A stretch of 32,362 nucleotides of DNA from Paludibacteraceae bacterium (GCA_017632345.1 JAGBRL010000087.1:1-32362), one strand, 5' to 3'. Counted from the first letter of the stretch, positions 23,193 to 31,849 are shown. The notes: a model not told the origin generated them from the sequence alone. Numbers and translations are program-made.

Positions 23193-23569
23193 TCAGAAAC
23201 TATTACATTAGCATAGCAATAGCGGCTCTGCTTGGCATTGCGGCTTGCGCGGTTCCGGCAAACATGATTACATTGTGTCCTGACGTAGTGACAAATCTGG
23301 AACGAATTTCGATGATTCTGCTCTTAGCGAGCATCCCTCTGGCTCTGAAACTTTTTCAGAAAAAGACAGAAATGATAAGTCCGGACATATCAGAAGAGGA
23401 ACATTACAACATATCTTTGCACTGGGCGAACGTAAGAATATGGATTGTAGCTTCGGCCCTATATGTAAACGAGGCTCTTTTTGCAGTGACAAAAAACTCG
23501 TCCATGATATTCTGCTGCCTTATCGCAGCCATCGTCTTGGTCTTTTTTTGCAGATATAAAAAGAGATAA
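23189..23569 (+). CDS. Small multi-span membrane protein of unknown function
   Basis: 126 aa. Four hydrophobic segments: about 7-25, 39-54, 82-98 and 104-121, with a basic C-terminus (RYKKR). Between spans 2 and 3 is a charged segment [15 protein letters not shown]. No family is recognised. The start overlaps the recR stop by 4 nt, so it is coupled to recR, a neighbourhood seen in other Bacteroidota as far as I know. It is the last gene of the unit, followed by a strong terminator. Confidence 0.75.
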   Translation: MIRNYYISIAIAALLGIAACAVPANMITLCPDVVTNLERISMILLLASIPLALKLFQKKTEMISPDISEEEHYNISLHWANVRIWIVASALYVNEALFAVTKNSSMIFCCLIAAIVLVFFCRYKKR

Positions 23570-23626
23570 GAAACCACATCAGCGACGTTTATAATCAGAG
23601 CTACGGTGAAGGTTGCCTAAAAAACG

Positions 23627-23661
23627 AAGGCTGAACCCTGCAAGAGAGTTCAGCCTTTTTT
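23627..23661. terminator. Bidirectional intrinsic terminator between convergent units
   Basis: Perfect 10-bp stem AAGGCTGAAC (23627-23636) / GTTCAGCCTT (23648-23657) with an 11-nt loop, followed by six T on the plus strand. On the minus strand it exits through CG and then six T, so it can also end the aspartokinase transcript (stop at 23700). Confidence 0.93.
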
Positions 23662-23699
23662 CGTTCTTGCAATCAAAAGCCTTTGCAAGAGCGTCACAA

Positions 23700-25088
23700 T
23701 CACAAACGCTCAACGCACAAAGCGTCGTTGAGGGCAATGATAGCCTTTCCGTAATCGCCACGTTCTATGACGAACTGCATATTAACCTGACGCATAGACT
23801 GCGCGAAACATTCGATATTTATATTGTTGTCAAACAATGCCTTAGAAGCCTTGTAAAGGAATCCCGGATGCGCAATGTTAGTTCCCATGCAGCAAACCAA
23901 AGCCACCTGTTTTGTTGTAATCTGATAGAACGTTTCCTTCAGTTCCTCGATAAGTTTCTGAGCCTGCGGCTTATCCCAGATAACCATAGTTATACTGTTT
24001 GCGTTAGTCGATTTCAAGATATAGCTTACGCCATACTTTTCGAACACCTGCATAACCTTCAGATCATAACCCACTTCGCCAACCATCATAGGGTCGTGCA
24101 CCTCTACAGCAATTACCTTGTCTGTACCTGAAACAATCTCTATGCGCGACTTTTCCGTGAAATAATCCTTAGAGATCAAAGTGCCCGGATGCTCCGGCTC
24201 GAAAGTGTTCTTGATTCGGATATTGATGCCCGCCATTTCGAGCGGCTTTGAAGCCTTAGGGTGAATAGCCTCCATACCCACATCGGCAAGCTGGTCCGCA
24301 ACCATAAAGTTAGTGAAGCCCACAGGGATAGACTTGTCTGTGCCAACCAGCTTAGGGTCTGCAGAAGACAAGTGGAACTCTTTGTGAATAACAGCCTCGT
24401 CAGCCTTGACCTCTACCGCGATTTTAGAGAAAGTGACTTCAGAATAGCCTCTGTCAAACGCGCGCATTATGCCTTCAGTGCCCTTAGTGTAACCGGTAGC
24501 CACGCAAAGAGTTTTAGAGAAGTCGATGCCAGCGAAAGACTTTTTGATACGTTCGTCGATAGTCAAAGACTCAGAATCGTCGAACCCGCACAGGTCAACG
24601 AAAGTAGCGTTAATACCATGATTCTTTATGATATTGACCGAGTTGAACGCAGAATGAGCCTCGCCGATAGAAGAGAGAATCTCTCTTGCGGCAAGATAGA
24701 TGTTGTTTTTGTTCACATAACCCGAAGCCGCAACGTTGTACATGCTCAAAAGATAGTTCTTAGCCTTGGCGATTCGGTCAATGATAAATTCGTCCGCAAC
24801 CTTCTGGTCTAACTTTATACTTTCGTAATTACGGTTAAGCGCAATAAGTTTTTCGCAAAGTTCGTCCAGCGCGTCTATATAGTTTTCGTCATTAACAAAT
24901 TTAACATAGATGCCAGGCTCGCCGGTTTTCTTATGCTCCAATAACCAGTTTGTAACGTTATTATAGGCCGAAACCACAAAAATTCGGTTATACATCTCAG
25001 CCGGAGTTCTTTTTCCGACGATGATGTTTTCCATAACATCCTGGAACTGAGACATTGAAGTTCCACCAATCTTTTCTACTGTAAGCAT
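23700..25088 (-). CDS. Aspartate kinase, ectoine-type (Ask_Ect-like) branch
   Basis: 462 aa. The N-terminal lysine motif reads VEKIGGTSMSQF (4-15) in place of the usual KFGGTS, followed by RIFVVSAYNNVTNWLLEHKKTGEPG near 35-59; this opening is characteristic of the aspartokinase branch known from ectoine clusters. The middle carries an unusual GYTKGTEGIMRAFDRGYSEVTFSKIA, aligned with the ATP/aspartate-binding GRGGSD region of standard enzymes. Two C-terminal ACT-type regions follow (VIAVEVHDPMMVGEVGYDLKVMQVF and VALVCCMGTN...GFLYKASKALFDNNINIE), the usual site for amino-acid feedback. It makes aspartyl phosphate, the first step to Lys/Thr/Met and meso-DAP. No ectoine genes are in the window, so a general biosynthetic role is the better guess. 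Confidence 0.85.
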   Translation of the reverse strand: MLTVEKIGGTSMSQFQDVMENIIVGKRTPAEMYNRIFVVSAYNNVTNWLLEHKKTGEPGIYVKFVNDENYIDALDELCEKLIALNRNYESIKLDQKVADEFIIDRIAKAKNYLLSMYNVAASGYVNKNNIYLAAREILSSIGEAHSAFNSVNIIKNHGINATFVDLCGFDDSESLTIDERIKKSFAGIDFSKTLCVATGYTKGTEGIMRAFDRGYSEVTFSKIAVEVKADEAVIHKEFHLSSADPKLVGTDKSIPVGFTNFMVADQLADVGMEAIHPKASKPLEMAGINIRIKNTFEPEHPGTLISKDYFTEKSRIEIVSGTDKVIAVEVHDPMMVGEVGYDLKVMQVFEKYGVSYILKSTNANSITMVIWDKPQAQKLIEELKETFYQITTKQVALVCCMGTNIAHPGFLYKASKALFDNNINIECFAQSMRQVNMQFVIERGDYGKAIIALNDALCVERL

Positions 25089-25126
25089 TTTACGATAATT
25101 AAATTAATTTATCTTGAAAATATCCG

Positions 25127-25134
25127 CAAAGATA
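25127..25134 (-). promoter_or_regulatory. -7 box for the aspartokinase gene
   Basis: TATCTTTG on the minus strand, an exact TAnnTTTG, 38 nt before the ATG at 25088. The upstream TTG candidates are at poor distances. Confidence 0.5.
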
Positions 25135-25224
25135 CAAAATTTGACGTTATAACATAAGGCAACCCAAATAAATTACGAATTAAAATTTGCCATTTCACAA
25201 CTTTTCTCCGCGACCAAGCCCTCA

Positions 25225-27549
25225 TCACCGCTCTATCAGCCTGCTGTTGAATATCAGGAACCCTATGTTCAAGCCTGCGTTCCACCTGTATCTCGAGAAA
25301 TCATAATTATTGACGAAAACGCTTGCGGTCAGGAAGTCCAGCTGCACGACAAAAGACATTTCATTCACCGCCGACGGGTCTGCGAACAGATACCCCTCAG
25401 AAAAGTAACGCGAATCATAAACATTTGTATGAGGCAGGAACAGATAAAACTCATGACGCAGATGAAGCTGCTCGTTAATTCTGAAAATTGGCTTGACTCC
25501 CAGTGCCAAATAGGCGTCGGAGCGGAACTCACCCTGAAAAGATGTGCGCAGATGGTTCGTAGCCTCGAAAGCCGGGACCATAAGCAGGTTTTCGGCATTA
25601 TTCGTCCCCAGCTCAAAATTAGAGTACACACCCTCCAGATAAGAGCCAATCACAAAGTGTTTGGAACATTCGAAATAGCGTTCAAACTTAGCCGAAGCCT
25701 GCAGCCACTCCTGCTTGTCATTCCGTTCCACATGCTCATAACGCACCGGCAGATAATCCGAATCTATAATAGGCTCAACAAAACGGCTCCGTTTATTGGC
25801 AGAGATATAATTTAGCGCGACAGATGCGTTTGAGCCACTTATAGAAAACTGCTTGTGAGGCATGGAACGTTCGTCATACTTTATCGTATAGACAAACATG
25901 TCCCACTTCGACTTGTCCAGTCTGTCTCCACCAACCCAATAAAAGTCGCCTTTGAACTCGTTGTAGATGCGTCCGTGGCCCATTCCCAGCTCCATCTTTC
26001 CGGTTTGCAAGAAAGGGAAGCTCAGTTTGAACTTTCCGAACATCTCAGACTGCACGTCGCCCACCCTCTCGTCAGAATATAAAGAGAAGAGCGACCTGTT
26101 GTTGTAAGAATATCTGTTGAACGTTCCGTAAAGCTTAAAATAGACCGGCAGCCCGATAGGCAAATCGCTCTTCATCTGCAAATGCAAGTTGTTGTAAAAA
26201 TTCCCGAACTGCCCGTTGGCAAGCACGCTGTAAGAGAAACTGTGCAAGCCTCTGTACTCGGCTCCGAAGTACAGCTGATTATGCATCGAAGAGATATTTC
26301 CGCCAAGCCCCAGCACAATATTGTCGTCCATCTTCACATCAAGCACAAGGTCAAAATATCCGGTGGAGCTGTTATAAACCGCATGAGGGACAATCTCCTG
26401 AAATTTTTTGTCCGACATCAGTTTCATGTATTTGGAAAGGAACTCTTCGTAAGAGAACAATTCGCCCTTATCATGAAAATTTCTGGAGATATAGCTTCTC
26501 TGAGCCGGAGTGACGCCGCAAATCTTGATGTCCTTAAACACCAGATTTGGCAGATTAGCTCTGAAGACGCCTCTTTTTATTGCCACATAATCAGCAGAGA
26601 CCTCCCTTTTGACACGTTTTTTTATCTTATCCAGGCTGTTCATTATAGAGTCGTAACCCATTTGCGAAAGCTGGTCTATCTTGTGAAAATCGAGCAGTCC
26701 CACGTCATTGCAGTCAAAAGAAAACAGGAAGCCCTCCTCCTCCGAAATGTCATAGTCCGTCTTGCCCATAATCATATTTTCGAGCTGCCCAATAATGTCA
26801 GACTCGTTTGGCTTGGACGGATTAGACGAGACATTGCTTCCGATAATCACATCAGGCTTGAAATCCTCCGCCATCACATCTTGCGGAAAATTATTATAGA
26901 TTCCGCCGTCATGCAAAAGCCTGTCGTTAATGGATATAGGCTTGAAGACAAACGGGAAGCTCATAGAAGAGCGCACCGCGTCGCCAAGGTCGCCACCCCT
27001 GTGCACCACCGTCTCTTTAAGATAGACATCAGAAGCCACACATCTGAAAGGTATAAAAAGGTGGTCAAAATCACCTTCGCAAAGAGCGGTAGCCTGCGTG
27101 AACAACTTCAGGAAAGCGATATTCATCTGAGTAGGCTCAATCACACTTTTCGGCAGCAAGTGCGAGTTAAACGTGAAAGAGTCCGTCACGCTAAGTTTCA
27201 CATTAATAAATTCGGGAGTCAGATCGTTGCGTTTGAAATAGTAAGTGCGGCTCTCGTCCAGTTTTCCTCGCTGCCACGCAAGGAACTCGTCGGACTTTAT
27301 CAGCTCCTCCATCTCGTCGGGAGTATATCCCATGGCATATAAAGAGCCAATAATCGCGCCCATGGAAGTGCCGGCAATATAGTCTATCGGCACGCCGTTC
27401 TCCTCCAGCGCCCGGATCACACCAATATGCGTGCAGCCTTTCGCCCCTCCGCCGCTAAGCACAACACCAACCGTCTGGGCAACCGCAGCTGTCTGAGAAA
27501 ATAAAGCAAAAGCTAAAAAAGCAACAATACTAATTAGACGCATATTCAA
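25225..27549 (-). CDS. Patatin-like phospholipase with POTRA-like domain and C-terminal outer membrane barrel
   Basis: 774 aa. Signal peptide MNMRLISIVAFLAFALFSQT, cleavage near AVAQ at 25. The patatin domain (about 26-320) has the oxyanion loop GGGAKG (33-38), nucleophile elbow GTSMG (60-64, S62) and catalytic DGG (214-216). After it comes a single POTRA-like segment (about 330-410), then a long Gly/aromatic beta-strand region resembling the bacterial surface antigen/TamA-type barrel, ending RWNAGLNIGFLIFNS. The layout is that of type Vd (PlpD-like) secreted phospholipases; in Bacteroidota these usually stay membrane-bound. It is preceded by its own -7 box and separated from htpG by a terminator. 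Confidence 0.93.
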   Translation of the reverse strand: MNMRLISIVAFLAFALFSQTAAVAQTVGVVLSGGGAKGCTHIGVIRALEENGVPIDYIAGTSMGAIIGSLYAMGYTPDEMEELIKSDEFLAWQRGKLDESRTYYFKRNDLTPEFINVKLSVTDSFTFNSHLLPKSVIEPTQMNIAFLKLFTQATALCEGDFDHLFIPFRCVASDVYLKETVVHRGGDLGDAVRSSMSFPFVFKPISINDRLLHDGGIYNNFPQDVMAEDFKPDVIIGSNVSSNPSKPNESDIIGQLENMIMGKTDYDISEEEGFLFSFDCNDVGLLDFHKIDQLSQMGYDSIMNSLDKIKKRVKREVSADYVAIKRGVFRANLPNLVFKDIKICGVTPAQRSYISRNFHDKGELFSYEEFLSKYMKLMSDKKFQEIVPHAVYNSSTGYFDLVLDVKMDDNIVLGLGGNISSMHNQLYFGAEYRGLHSFSYSVLANGQFGNFYNNLHLQMKSDLPIGLPVYFKLYGTFNRYSYNNRSLFSLYSDERVGDVQSEMFGKFKLSFPFLQTGKMELGMGHGRIYNEFKGDFYWVGGDRLDKSKWDMFVYTIKYDERSMPHKQFSISGSNASVALNYISANKRSRFVEPIIDSDYLPVRYEHVERNDKQEWLQASAKFERYFECSKHFVIGSYLEGVYSNFELGTNNAENLLMVPAFEATNHLRTSFQGEFRSDAYLALGVKPIFRINEQLHLRHEFYLFLPHTNVYDSRYFSEGYLFADPSAVNEMSFVVQLDFLTASVFVNNYDFSRYRWNAGLNIGFLIFNSRLIER

Positions 27550-27570
27550 GAAATCCCTAATAATTTGAAC

Positions 27571-27584
27571 GTCAATCCATTGAC
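27571..27584. repeat. Short palindrome in the leader of the patatin gene
   Basis: GTCAAT-CC-ATTGAC, 6-bp arms with a 2-nt spacer, between the -7 box (27615-27622) and the ATG (27549). It could be an operator or chance. Confidence 0.35.
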
Positions 27585-27614
27585 CTCAATATCATTATCA
27601 ACCGACAGACAGCG

Positions 27615-27622
27615 CAAAAGTA
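27615..27622 (-). promoter_or_regulatory. -7 box for the patatin-barrel gene
   Basis: TACTTTTG on the minus strand, an exact TAnnTTTG, giving a leader of about 60 nt. No TTG at the usual distance. Confidence 0.45.
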
Positions 27623-27707
27623 GTGAAAAAAACAACCCCTTATATATTTTCTTGCAGTTATTTTAGTCTCTTTAGCCTTAAACTTTGCTCTTTTGCACGA
27701 ACAGGAA

Positions 27708-27756
27708 CAACAAAAGCCCCAATGTCCGCAACTCAAGCGCAGACAAAGGGGCTTTA
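27708..27756 (-). terminator. Long-stem terminator after htpG
   Basis: Minus strand AAAGCCCC (27755-27748), an inner stem TGTCTGC/GCGGACA (one G-T pair), and GGGGCTTTTG (27720-27711). The T-run is short and interrupted (TTTTGTTGTT). It lies 45-90 nt past the htpG stop at 27801. Confidence 0.8.
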
Positions 27757-27800
27757 TAATACGAAAAAATTACAGAACGTAACTTTTACAAGCACCTTAG

Positions 27801-29852
27801 TTACAGCATAGCAACACTTCTCTTGACAAAGTCGCTCAAAGCCTCTCCCTTAAGCAAGTTATTAGACAGTAGCGCAAGGTCAACAAGCTGCTGCACAGTC
27901 TTATTGCTCTTTGCGAACGCCTCGAACACGTCAGACTTAGCCTCTCCGTTCTTAGCCAGCTTAGCGTCGATGTCCTTAATCTCGTCTTTGATGGCCTGCG
28001 CAAGGTCTTCGTCCTTCTTGTCACCTTTCAAATCCTTGCGTTTAGCTTCCAGCGCCGCAATTTCGTCAACAATAGGCTTAACCTTCGCAGCGCACTCAGC
28101 CTCCTCTTCCGAAAGAATTTTAGCCACAAGCGGATGAGCGGCGTTCACAACAAAGTTGTACGAGTCCGGCATCTCTCCGTAGAAGCTCATCATAGGGTTC
28201 TGTCCGTTAGCCGACATCTCCTTCATACGTCTCATAAACTCGTTCTGAGTGATATAAACCGGCAGTTCCGAGCCTTCGATATTTTCAAAAGTCACAACAA
28301 AGCTCTGTTTACCTTCTTTAGGCAGCAATTTTCCGAACACGTCAGAAAGCGCGTTCTGCTGCTCCTGCGAAAGGCTTACAGCCTTAGCGTCCGACTTAGG
28401 GATAAGTTTCTCCACAATGTCAGAATCGACACGCACAAAACGCTTCTTGCCTTCAGACTTATGCTCCATTCTGCTGATGAAATGCACGTCGAGCTGTCCG
28501 TCCATCAGCAACACGTCGTACCCCTTAGACTTTGCGGCCTCGATGTAAGAGTGCTGTTCAACAACGTCCGTAGCATACAGATAAACAAGGTTGCCGTCCT
28601 TGTCCTTATGATTTTCACCGATAAGCTTTTCATACTCTTCCTGAGTGTAAAATTTATCGTCAACATTTTTAAGCAGAAGGAATTTGTCAGCCCTTTCTGC
28701 AAATTTTTCGTCAGTAAGGACACCATATTCGATAAAGATTTTCAGGCTGTCCCACTTGCTTTCAAAGTCGGCGCGCTGCGTGTTGAAAATCTCCTGCAGA
28801 CGGTCTGCCACCTTCTTTGTTATATGGCTTGAAATCTTCTTCACATTTCCGTCGCTCTGAAGATAACTTCTTGACACGTTAAGCGGAATGTCCGGAGAGT
28901 CAATCACCCCGTGAAGCAGAGTCAGGAACTCAGGCACGATACCCTCAACCGAGTCAGTCACAAAAACCTGATTGCAGTAAAGCAGAATCTTATTCTTCTG
29001 AATTTCAAAATTGTTCTTAATCTTAGGGAAATACAGAATACCGGTCAAATTGAACGGATAATCCACATTCAGGTGAATATTGAACAGCGGCTCTTCGCCC
29101 ATCGGATAAAGCTCGCGGTAGAAGCTCTTGTAGTCTTCATCCTTCAGGTCCGCCGGTTTCTTTGTCCATGCAGGCTGAGTGTTGTTTATCACGTTGTCTT
29201 CTGCAGTTTCCACCTCTTTGCCGTCCTTCCACTCCTTCTTCTTTCCGAAAGCGACAGGGATAGCGAGGAACTTGCAATATTTATTAAGCAAAGAGCTTAT
29301 GCGAGCCTCTTCAAGAAAATCCTTGTTTTCATCATCGATATAAAGGATGATGTCTGTACCGCGGTCGCCCTTCTCCACATCTTCGAAAGTATATTCCGGA
29401 TCTCCGTTGCAGCTCCATTTAACAGCCTTCGCGCCCTCCTTGAAAGACTTTGTGACGATTTCCACCTTCTTAGAAACCATGAAAGAAGAGTAGAATCCCA
29501 GACCGAAGTGCCCGATGATAGCGTTAGCGTCATTCTTGTACTTTTCCACAAACTCTTCTGCTCCAGAAAATGCAATCTGATTGATGTACTTGTCAATCTC
29601 TTCCTGAGTCATACCGATGCCTCGGTCCGAAATAGTCAAAGTGCCCTTCTCCTTGTCCAGCTTAACCTGCACAGCCAAGTCGCCAAGCTCGCCCTTAAAC
29701 TCGCCAACAGACGACAACGTTTTCAGCTTCTGCGTAGCATCAACCGCATTAGACACCAATTCACGAAGAAATATTTCGTGGTCACTATAAAGGAACTTTT
29801 TGATAACGGGAAAGATGTTCGCCGTCGTTACACCTATATTACCTTTTTGCAT
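27801..29852 (-). CDS. htpG: Molecular chaperone HtpG (bacterial Hsp90)
   Basis: 683 aa, as usual for Bacteroidota. The N-terminal GHKL ATPase has FLRELVSNAVDA (28-39; E31, N35, D38), SDRGIGM (75-81, D76) and the lid GHFGLGFYSSFMV; the middle domain holds the catalytic-Arg region near NVSRSYLQ. Near residue 620 there is a Lys/Asp/Glu-rich segment (AALEAKRKDLKGDKKDEDLA) in the C-terminal dimerisation domain, a feature of this phylum. It is an ATP-driven chaperone active under heat stress. Upstream there is no TAnnTTTG box but a sigma-54-like element and two inverted repeats (29896-29992). Confidence 0.98.
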   Translation of the reverse strand: MQKGNIGVTTANIFPVIKKFLYSDHEIFLRELVSNAVDATQKLKTLSSVGEFKGELGDLAVQVKLDKEKGTLTISDRGIGMTQEEIDKYINQIAFSGAEEFVEKYKNDANAIIGHFGLGFYSSFMVSKKVEIVTKSFKEGAKAVKWSCNGDPEYTFEDVEKGDRGTDIILYIDDENKDFLEEARISSLLNKYCKFLAIPVAFGKKKEWKDGKEVETAEDNVINNTQPAWTKKPADLKDEDYKSFYRELYPMGEEPLFNIHLNVDYPFNLTGILYFPKIKNNFEIQKNKILLYCNQVFVTDSVEGIVPEFLTLLHGVIDSPDIPLNVSRSYLQSDGNVKKISSHITKKVADRLQEIFNTQRADFESKWDSLKIFIEYGVLTDEKFAERADKFLLLKNVDDKFYTQEEYEKLIGENHKDKDGNLVYLYATDVVEQHSYIEAAKSKGYDVLLMDGQLDVHFISRMEHKSEGKKRFVRVDSDIVEKLIPKSDAKAVSLSQEQQNALSDVFGKLLPKEGKQSFVVTFENIEGSELPVYITQNEFMRRMKEMSANGQNPMMSFYGEMPDSYNFVVNAAHPLVAKILSEEEAECAAKVKPIVDEIAALEAKRKDLKGDKKDEDLAQAIKDEIKDIDAKLAKNGEAKSDVFEAFAKSNKTVQQLVDLALLSNNLLKGEALSDFVKRSVAML

Positions 29853-29895
29853 ATTATAAAGTTTTTATTTATTCTAAAACATCTAATAAACTACA

Positions 29896-29938
29896 ATCAA
29901 ATGGAGTGCCAAACTGAAAAGACTGACAAAAAGTCAGT
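29896..29938 (-). promoter_or_regulatory. Candidate sigma-54-like promoter with inverted repeat upstream of htpG
   Basis: Minus strand: inverted repeat ACTGAC-TTTTT-GTCAGT (29938-29922), then TTTGGCACTCCATTTGAT (29913-29896). TGGCAC-N5-TTG matches the -24/-12 consensus TGGCAC-N5-TTGC except that the final C is A. A start near 29885 would leave a leader of about 33 nt to the ATG at 29852. The same blocks at the same spacing precede the metallopeptidase gene (13441-13479). The sigma factor assignment is inference. Confidence 0.5.
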
Positions 29939-29975
29939 TTCAAACCATTTCACTCTGCCAGACTTCAAAGGATTC

Positions 29976-29992
29976 ATGACATAATTTGTCAT
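29976..29992. repeat. Second 17-bp inverted repeat upstream of htpG
   Basis: ATGACA-TAATT-TGTCAT, with the same 6+5+6 layout and TGAC/GTCA cores as the repeat at 29922-29938. The two centres are 54 bp apart, close to five helical turns. Likely a second binding site for the same regulator. Confidence 0.5.
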
Positions 29993-30024
29993 AAAAGAAA
30001 AAAGGGAAGCCTCACGACCTCCCT
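29993..30024 (-). terminator. Intrinsic terminator downstream of the secreted unknown gene
   Basis: Minus strand AGGGAGG (30024-30018) / CTTCCCT (30009-30003) with an 8-nt loop and one G-T pair, then TTTTTCTTTT. It is the only good terminator between the gene ending at 30188 and htpG, about 165 nt past that stop. Confidence 0.7.
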
Positions 30025-30096
30025 GTCTCACATAAATATTCACATTATCAAAAACTATATATGGCGATTAAAGAAAACCGTTTCTTGATATTCTTC

Positions 30097-30120
30097 AAAA
30101 AATAAGTTCTCTTATTTTTT
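30097..30120. repeat. AT-rich perfect inverted repeat in the 30025-30187 gap
   Basis: AAAAAATAAG (30097-30106) / CTTATTTTTT (30111-30120) with a TTCT loop. It could end transcription in either direction. A second small one, AAGAAA-ACCG-TTTCTT, sits at 30071-30086. Nothing else is seen in the gap. Confidence 0.5.
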
Positions 30121-30187
30121 CGCCTACAAAGTTAAATGCTTTAACATTACGTCACAATCCCTAAAATTAGGTATTTTGCAAGCAGCT

Positions 30188-31006
30188 CTAAAAATCAGGG
30201 AGTACAACATTCATTTGAAAATTATTTTTGTGGAGTTCACACCACTTTTTAATTTCCTTTAATTCTTTATCATTTATCAATTCACAATCATTTGTTATGG
30301 TAGGGAAATCCTTGACGAGGTCTTTCAAAATTGTTGCTGAATATTTTGATAGATTGCAATATATATTGTCATCTTCATAAGGATCTCCTCCATAAGATCC
30401 TATAATAATCCGTTTACTATTTTCCGTTAGAATAAAAGAGATTAGCAAATCACAAAAATCCCTGTTGGCTACGTACTGAGTTTGTTCCAATAACAAACTA
30501 AAATCTTCATTTAGTATATCCGAATCAGATGTTGCTTTTTCTAACAACGATAATCTTTTCAACAAAAAATCTTCGAATCCTAAACGAATCAAAGTATTTT
30601 CCATACGAATATTCACAATTTTGTGTTTCCTATATTTTACCTTGTTTTCTTCGTAAATAGCCAACAAATCATCACGAAAGGTTACATCGTTTAAATTAAA
30701 AAAATATGCTATCAACCAATAATCATAAGTCTTACGTAAATTCTGCAATAATAATTTATTGGATTCTAACGAAAGCCTTATATTTTCAATATTTAAATAT
30801 ATTTCTTTTGAAACATCGACAATATTTGATTCTCCTACAATCAACAAGGAATCCATGGTATTATTATCTTTCCCCTTGCATAAACTATCCGAACACTGAC
30901 TCATGTGGGTTATCAATGAATCTATCTCTTCTGTTATCCTATTTTCAGAAAATGCATTTAGACAACAAAAAAGCATTATAAGAGATAACATATTTGTTTT
31001 ACTCAT
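30188..31006 (-). CDS. Secreted protein of unknown function in the AT-rich accessory stretch
   Basis: 272 aa from the ATG at 31006, chosen because it begins a clean signal peptide (MSKTNMLSLIMLFCCLNAFS); the frame is open to an ATG at 31036 that would add 10 charged residues. The mature protein is helical and charged, with Asn- and Asp-rich stretches (KGKDNNTMDSL, YGGDPYEDDNIYCN). No motif is recognised. Codon use is much more A/T-rich (many AAT, ATA, TTA codons) than in the window's core genes, which suggests recent transfer. It is 75 nt downstream of the Imm52-like gene, so it may belong to the toxin-immunity cargo. No catalytic function can be offered. Confidence 0.7.
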   Translation of the reverse strand: MSKTNMLSLIMLFCCLNAFSENRITEEIDSLITHMSQCSDSLCKGKDNNTMDSLLIVGESNIVDVSKEIYLNIENIRLSLESNKLLLQNLRKTYDYWLIAYFFNLNDVTFRDDLLAIYEENKVKYRKHKIVNIRMENTLIRLGFEDFLLKRLSLLEKATSDSDILNEDFSLLLEQTQYVANRDFCDLLISFILTENSKRIIIGSYGGDPYEDDNIYCNLSKYSATILKDLVKDFPTITNDCELINDKELKEIKKWCELHKNNFQMNVVLPDF

Positions 31007-31044
31007 ACTTTTTGTAATTATTTTTTCTAACCGCAAAACCTCAT

Positions 31045-31071
31045 ACTGATTTTTTCTGAATTTAAATCAGT
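31045..31071. repeat. 8-bp inverted repeat between the secreted unknown and the Imm52-like gene
   Basis: ACTGATTT (31045-31052) / AAATCAGT (31064-31071) with an 11-nt loop, just past the immunity gene stop. It lacks a T-run on the minus strand, so it is at best a weak terminator. Confidence 0.4.
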
Positions 31072-31081
31072 GCCCTTTTAC

Positions 31082-31849
31082 TTAGCACCCGTCCGTCTCT
31101 TCCTCTTTTGAGGCCGGCTGGGCGTATTTCACCTCAAACTTTTTGTAAGTTTCCACCCACTTAAGCATTTGATCACGACTGTCGCTCACAAATTTTTCAT
31201 CTTTGAGAGTGTAAATCTTACCCATTCCTTTATAATCCTCCACCTTCTCGTACTCGGACATGTCCGGCAAATCAAAATCGTTGGGGAAATAGAGTATCCA
31301 GCCGGGATGAAGCGTCAATTTCGGATGCTCTTTGATTTTCTTTCTAAAATACCATGGATAAATACCGGCATATTTAGGCTTGAAATAATCTATCAAATCA
31401 TTCATCACTTTCATTCCCCATTCAAAGACGTTTTCATCTGTCTCCGGAACTGCTATATTCATTCCATTACCACTGAATTGATGTCCAATACTGCAGGATA
31501 TTTCATATTTTACATCTTTACTCTCTTTGTACTGATACCAATATGAATAACCGCCCCAATCAGAAGAGTCTTCGGTTACCACCTTAACATCTTTGTTGTA
31601 CTTTCGGACATATTTACCGTTCTCTTTTATGAATTTTTCTGCCAAAGAATGTGCCAATTCTGTCTCGCTGTCGAACTTTTCTAAATCAATAAGATTCTCT
31701 TCTTTTTTCAAATAAGAGATGTACTCCCACTTTTTTAGACGCTTGCTATGCTTGGCAATGGTCATCAACACGTGCGCCACATCCAAGCTTGCTTCCCCTA
31801 TTGTTTTTGAACAATAGGGGAAAATGATATTTAAATTAACATTTCTCAT
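31082..31849 (-). CDS. Imm52-like immunity protein
   Basis: 255 aa, no signal peptide, so cytoplasmic. Features reminiscent of the Imm52 family: an N-terminal strand (VNLNIIFPYCSK, 4-15) leading into a helix and KKWEYISYLKKEENLIDLEKFDSE (a W-spacer-L pattern followed by a short-residue ladder), a DWGGYSYWYQY strand near 97-107, a central GNGMNIAVPE strand, and the late HPGWILYFPNDFDLPDMSEYE, typical of the GW-x-x-Y-(L/F)P segment. Imm52 proteins neutralise toxins of the Tox-REase-5 family, and the overlapping upstream gene looks like the tail of exactly such a toxin, which supports the call. The start overlaps the stub stop by 4 nt (ATGA). Confidence 0.6.
   Translation of the reverse strand: MRNVNLNIIFPYCSKTIGEASLDVAHVLMTIAKHSKRLKKWEYISYLKKEENLIDLEKFDSETELAHSLAEKFIKENGKYVRKYNKDVKVVTEDSSDWGGYSYWYQYKESKDVKYEISCSIGHQFSGNGMNIAVPETDENVFEWGMKVMNDLIDYFKPKYAGIYPWYFRKKIKEHPKLTLHPGWILYFPNDFDLPDMSEYEKVEDYKGMGKIYTLKDEKFVSDSRDQMLKWVETYKKFEVKYAQPASKEEETDGC

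Noticed and set aside
26182..27342. A 386-codon plus-strand open frame opposite the patatin-barrel gene
   Set aside because: No domain and shadow-type composition; the minus strand carries clear GxSxG and DGG motifs.
28911..29984. A 357-codon plus-strand open frame opposite htpG that extends over its promoter
   Set aside because: The htpG frame is unmistakable; the opposite frame has no recognisable domain or start signal.
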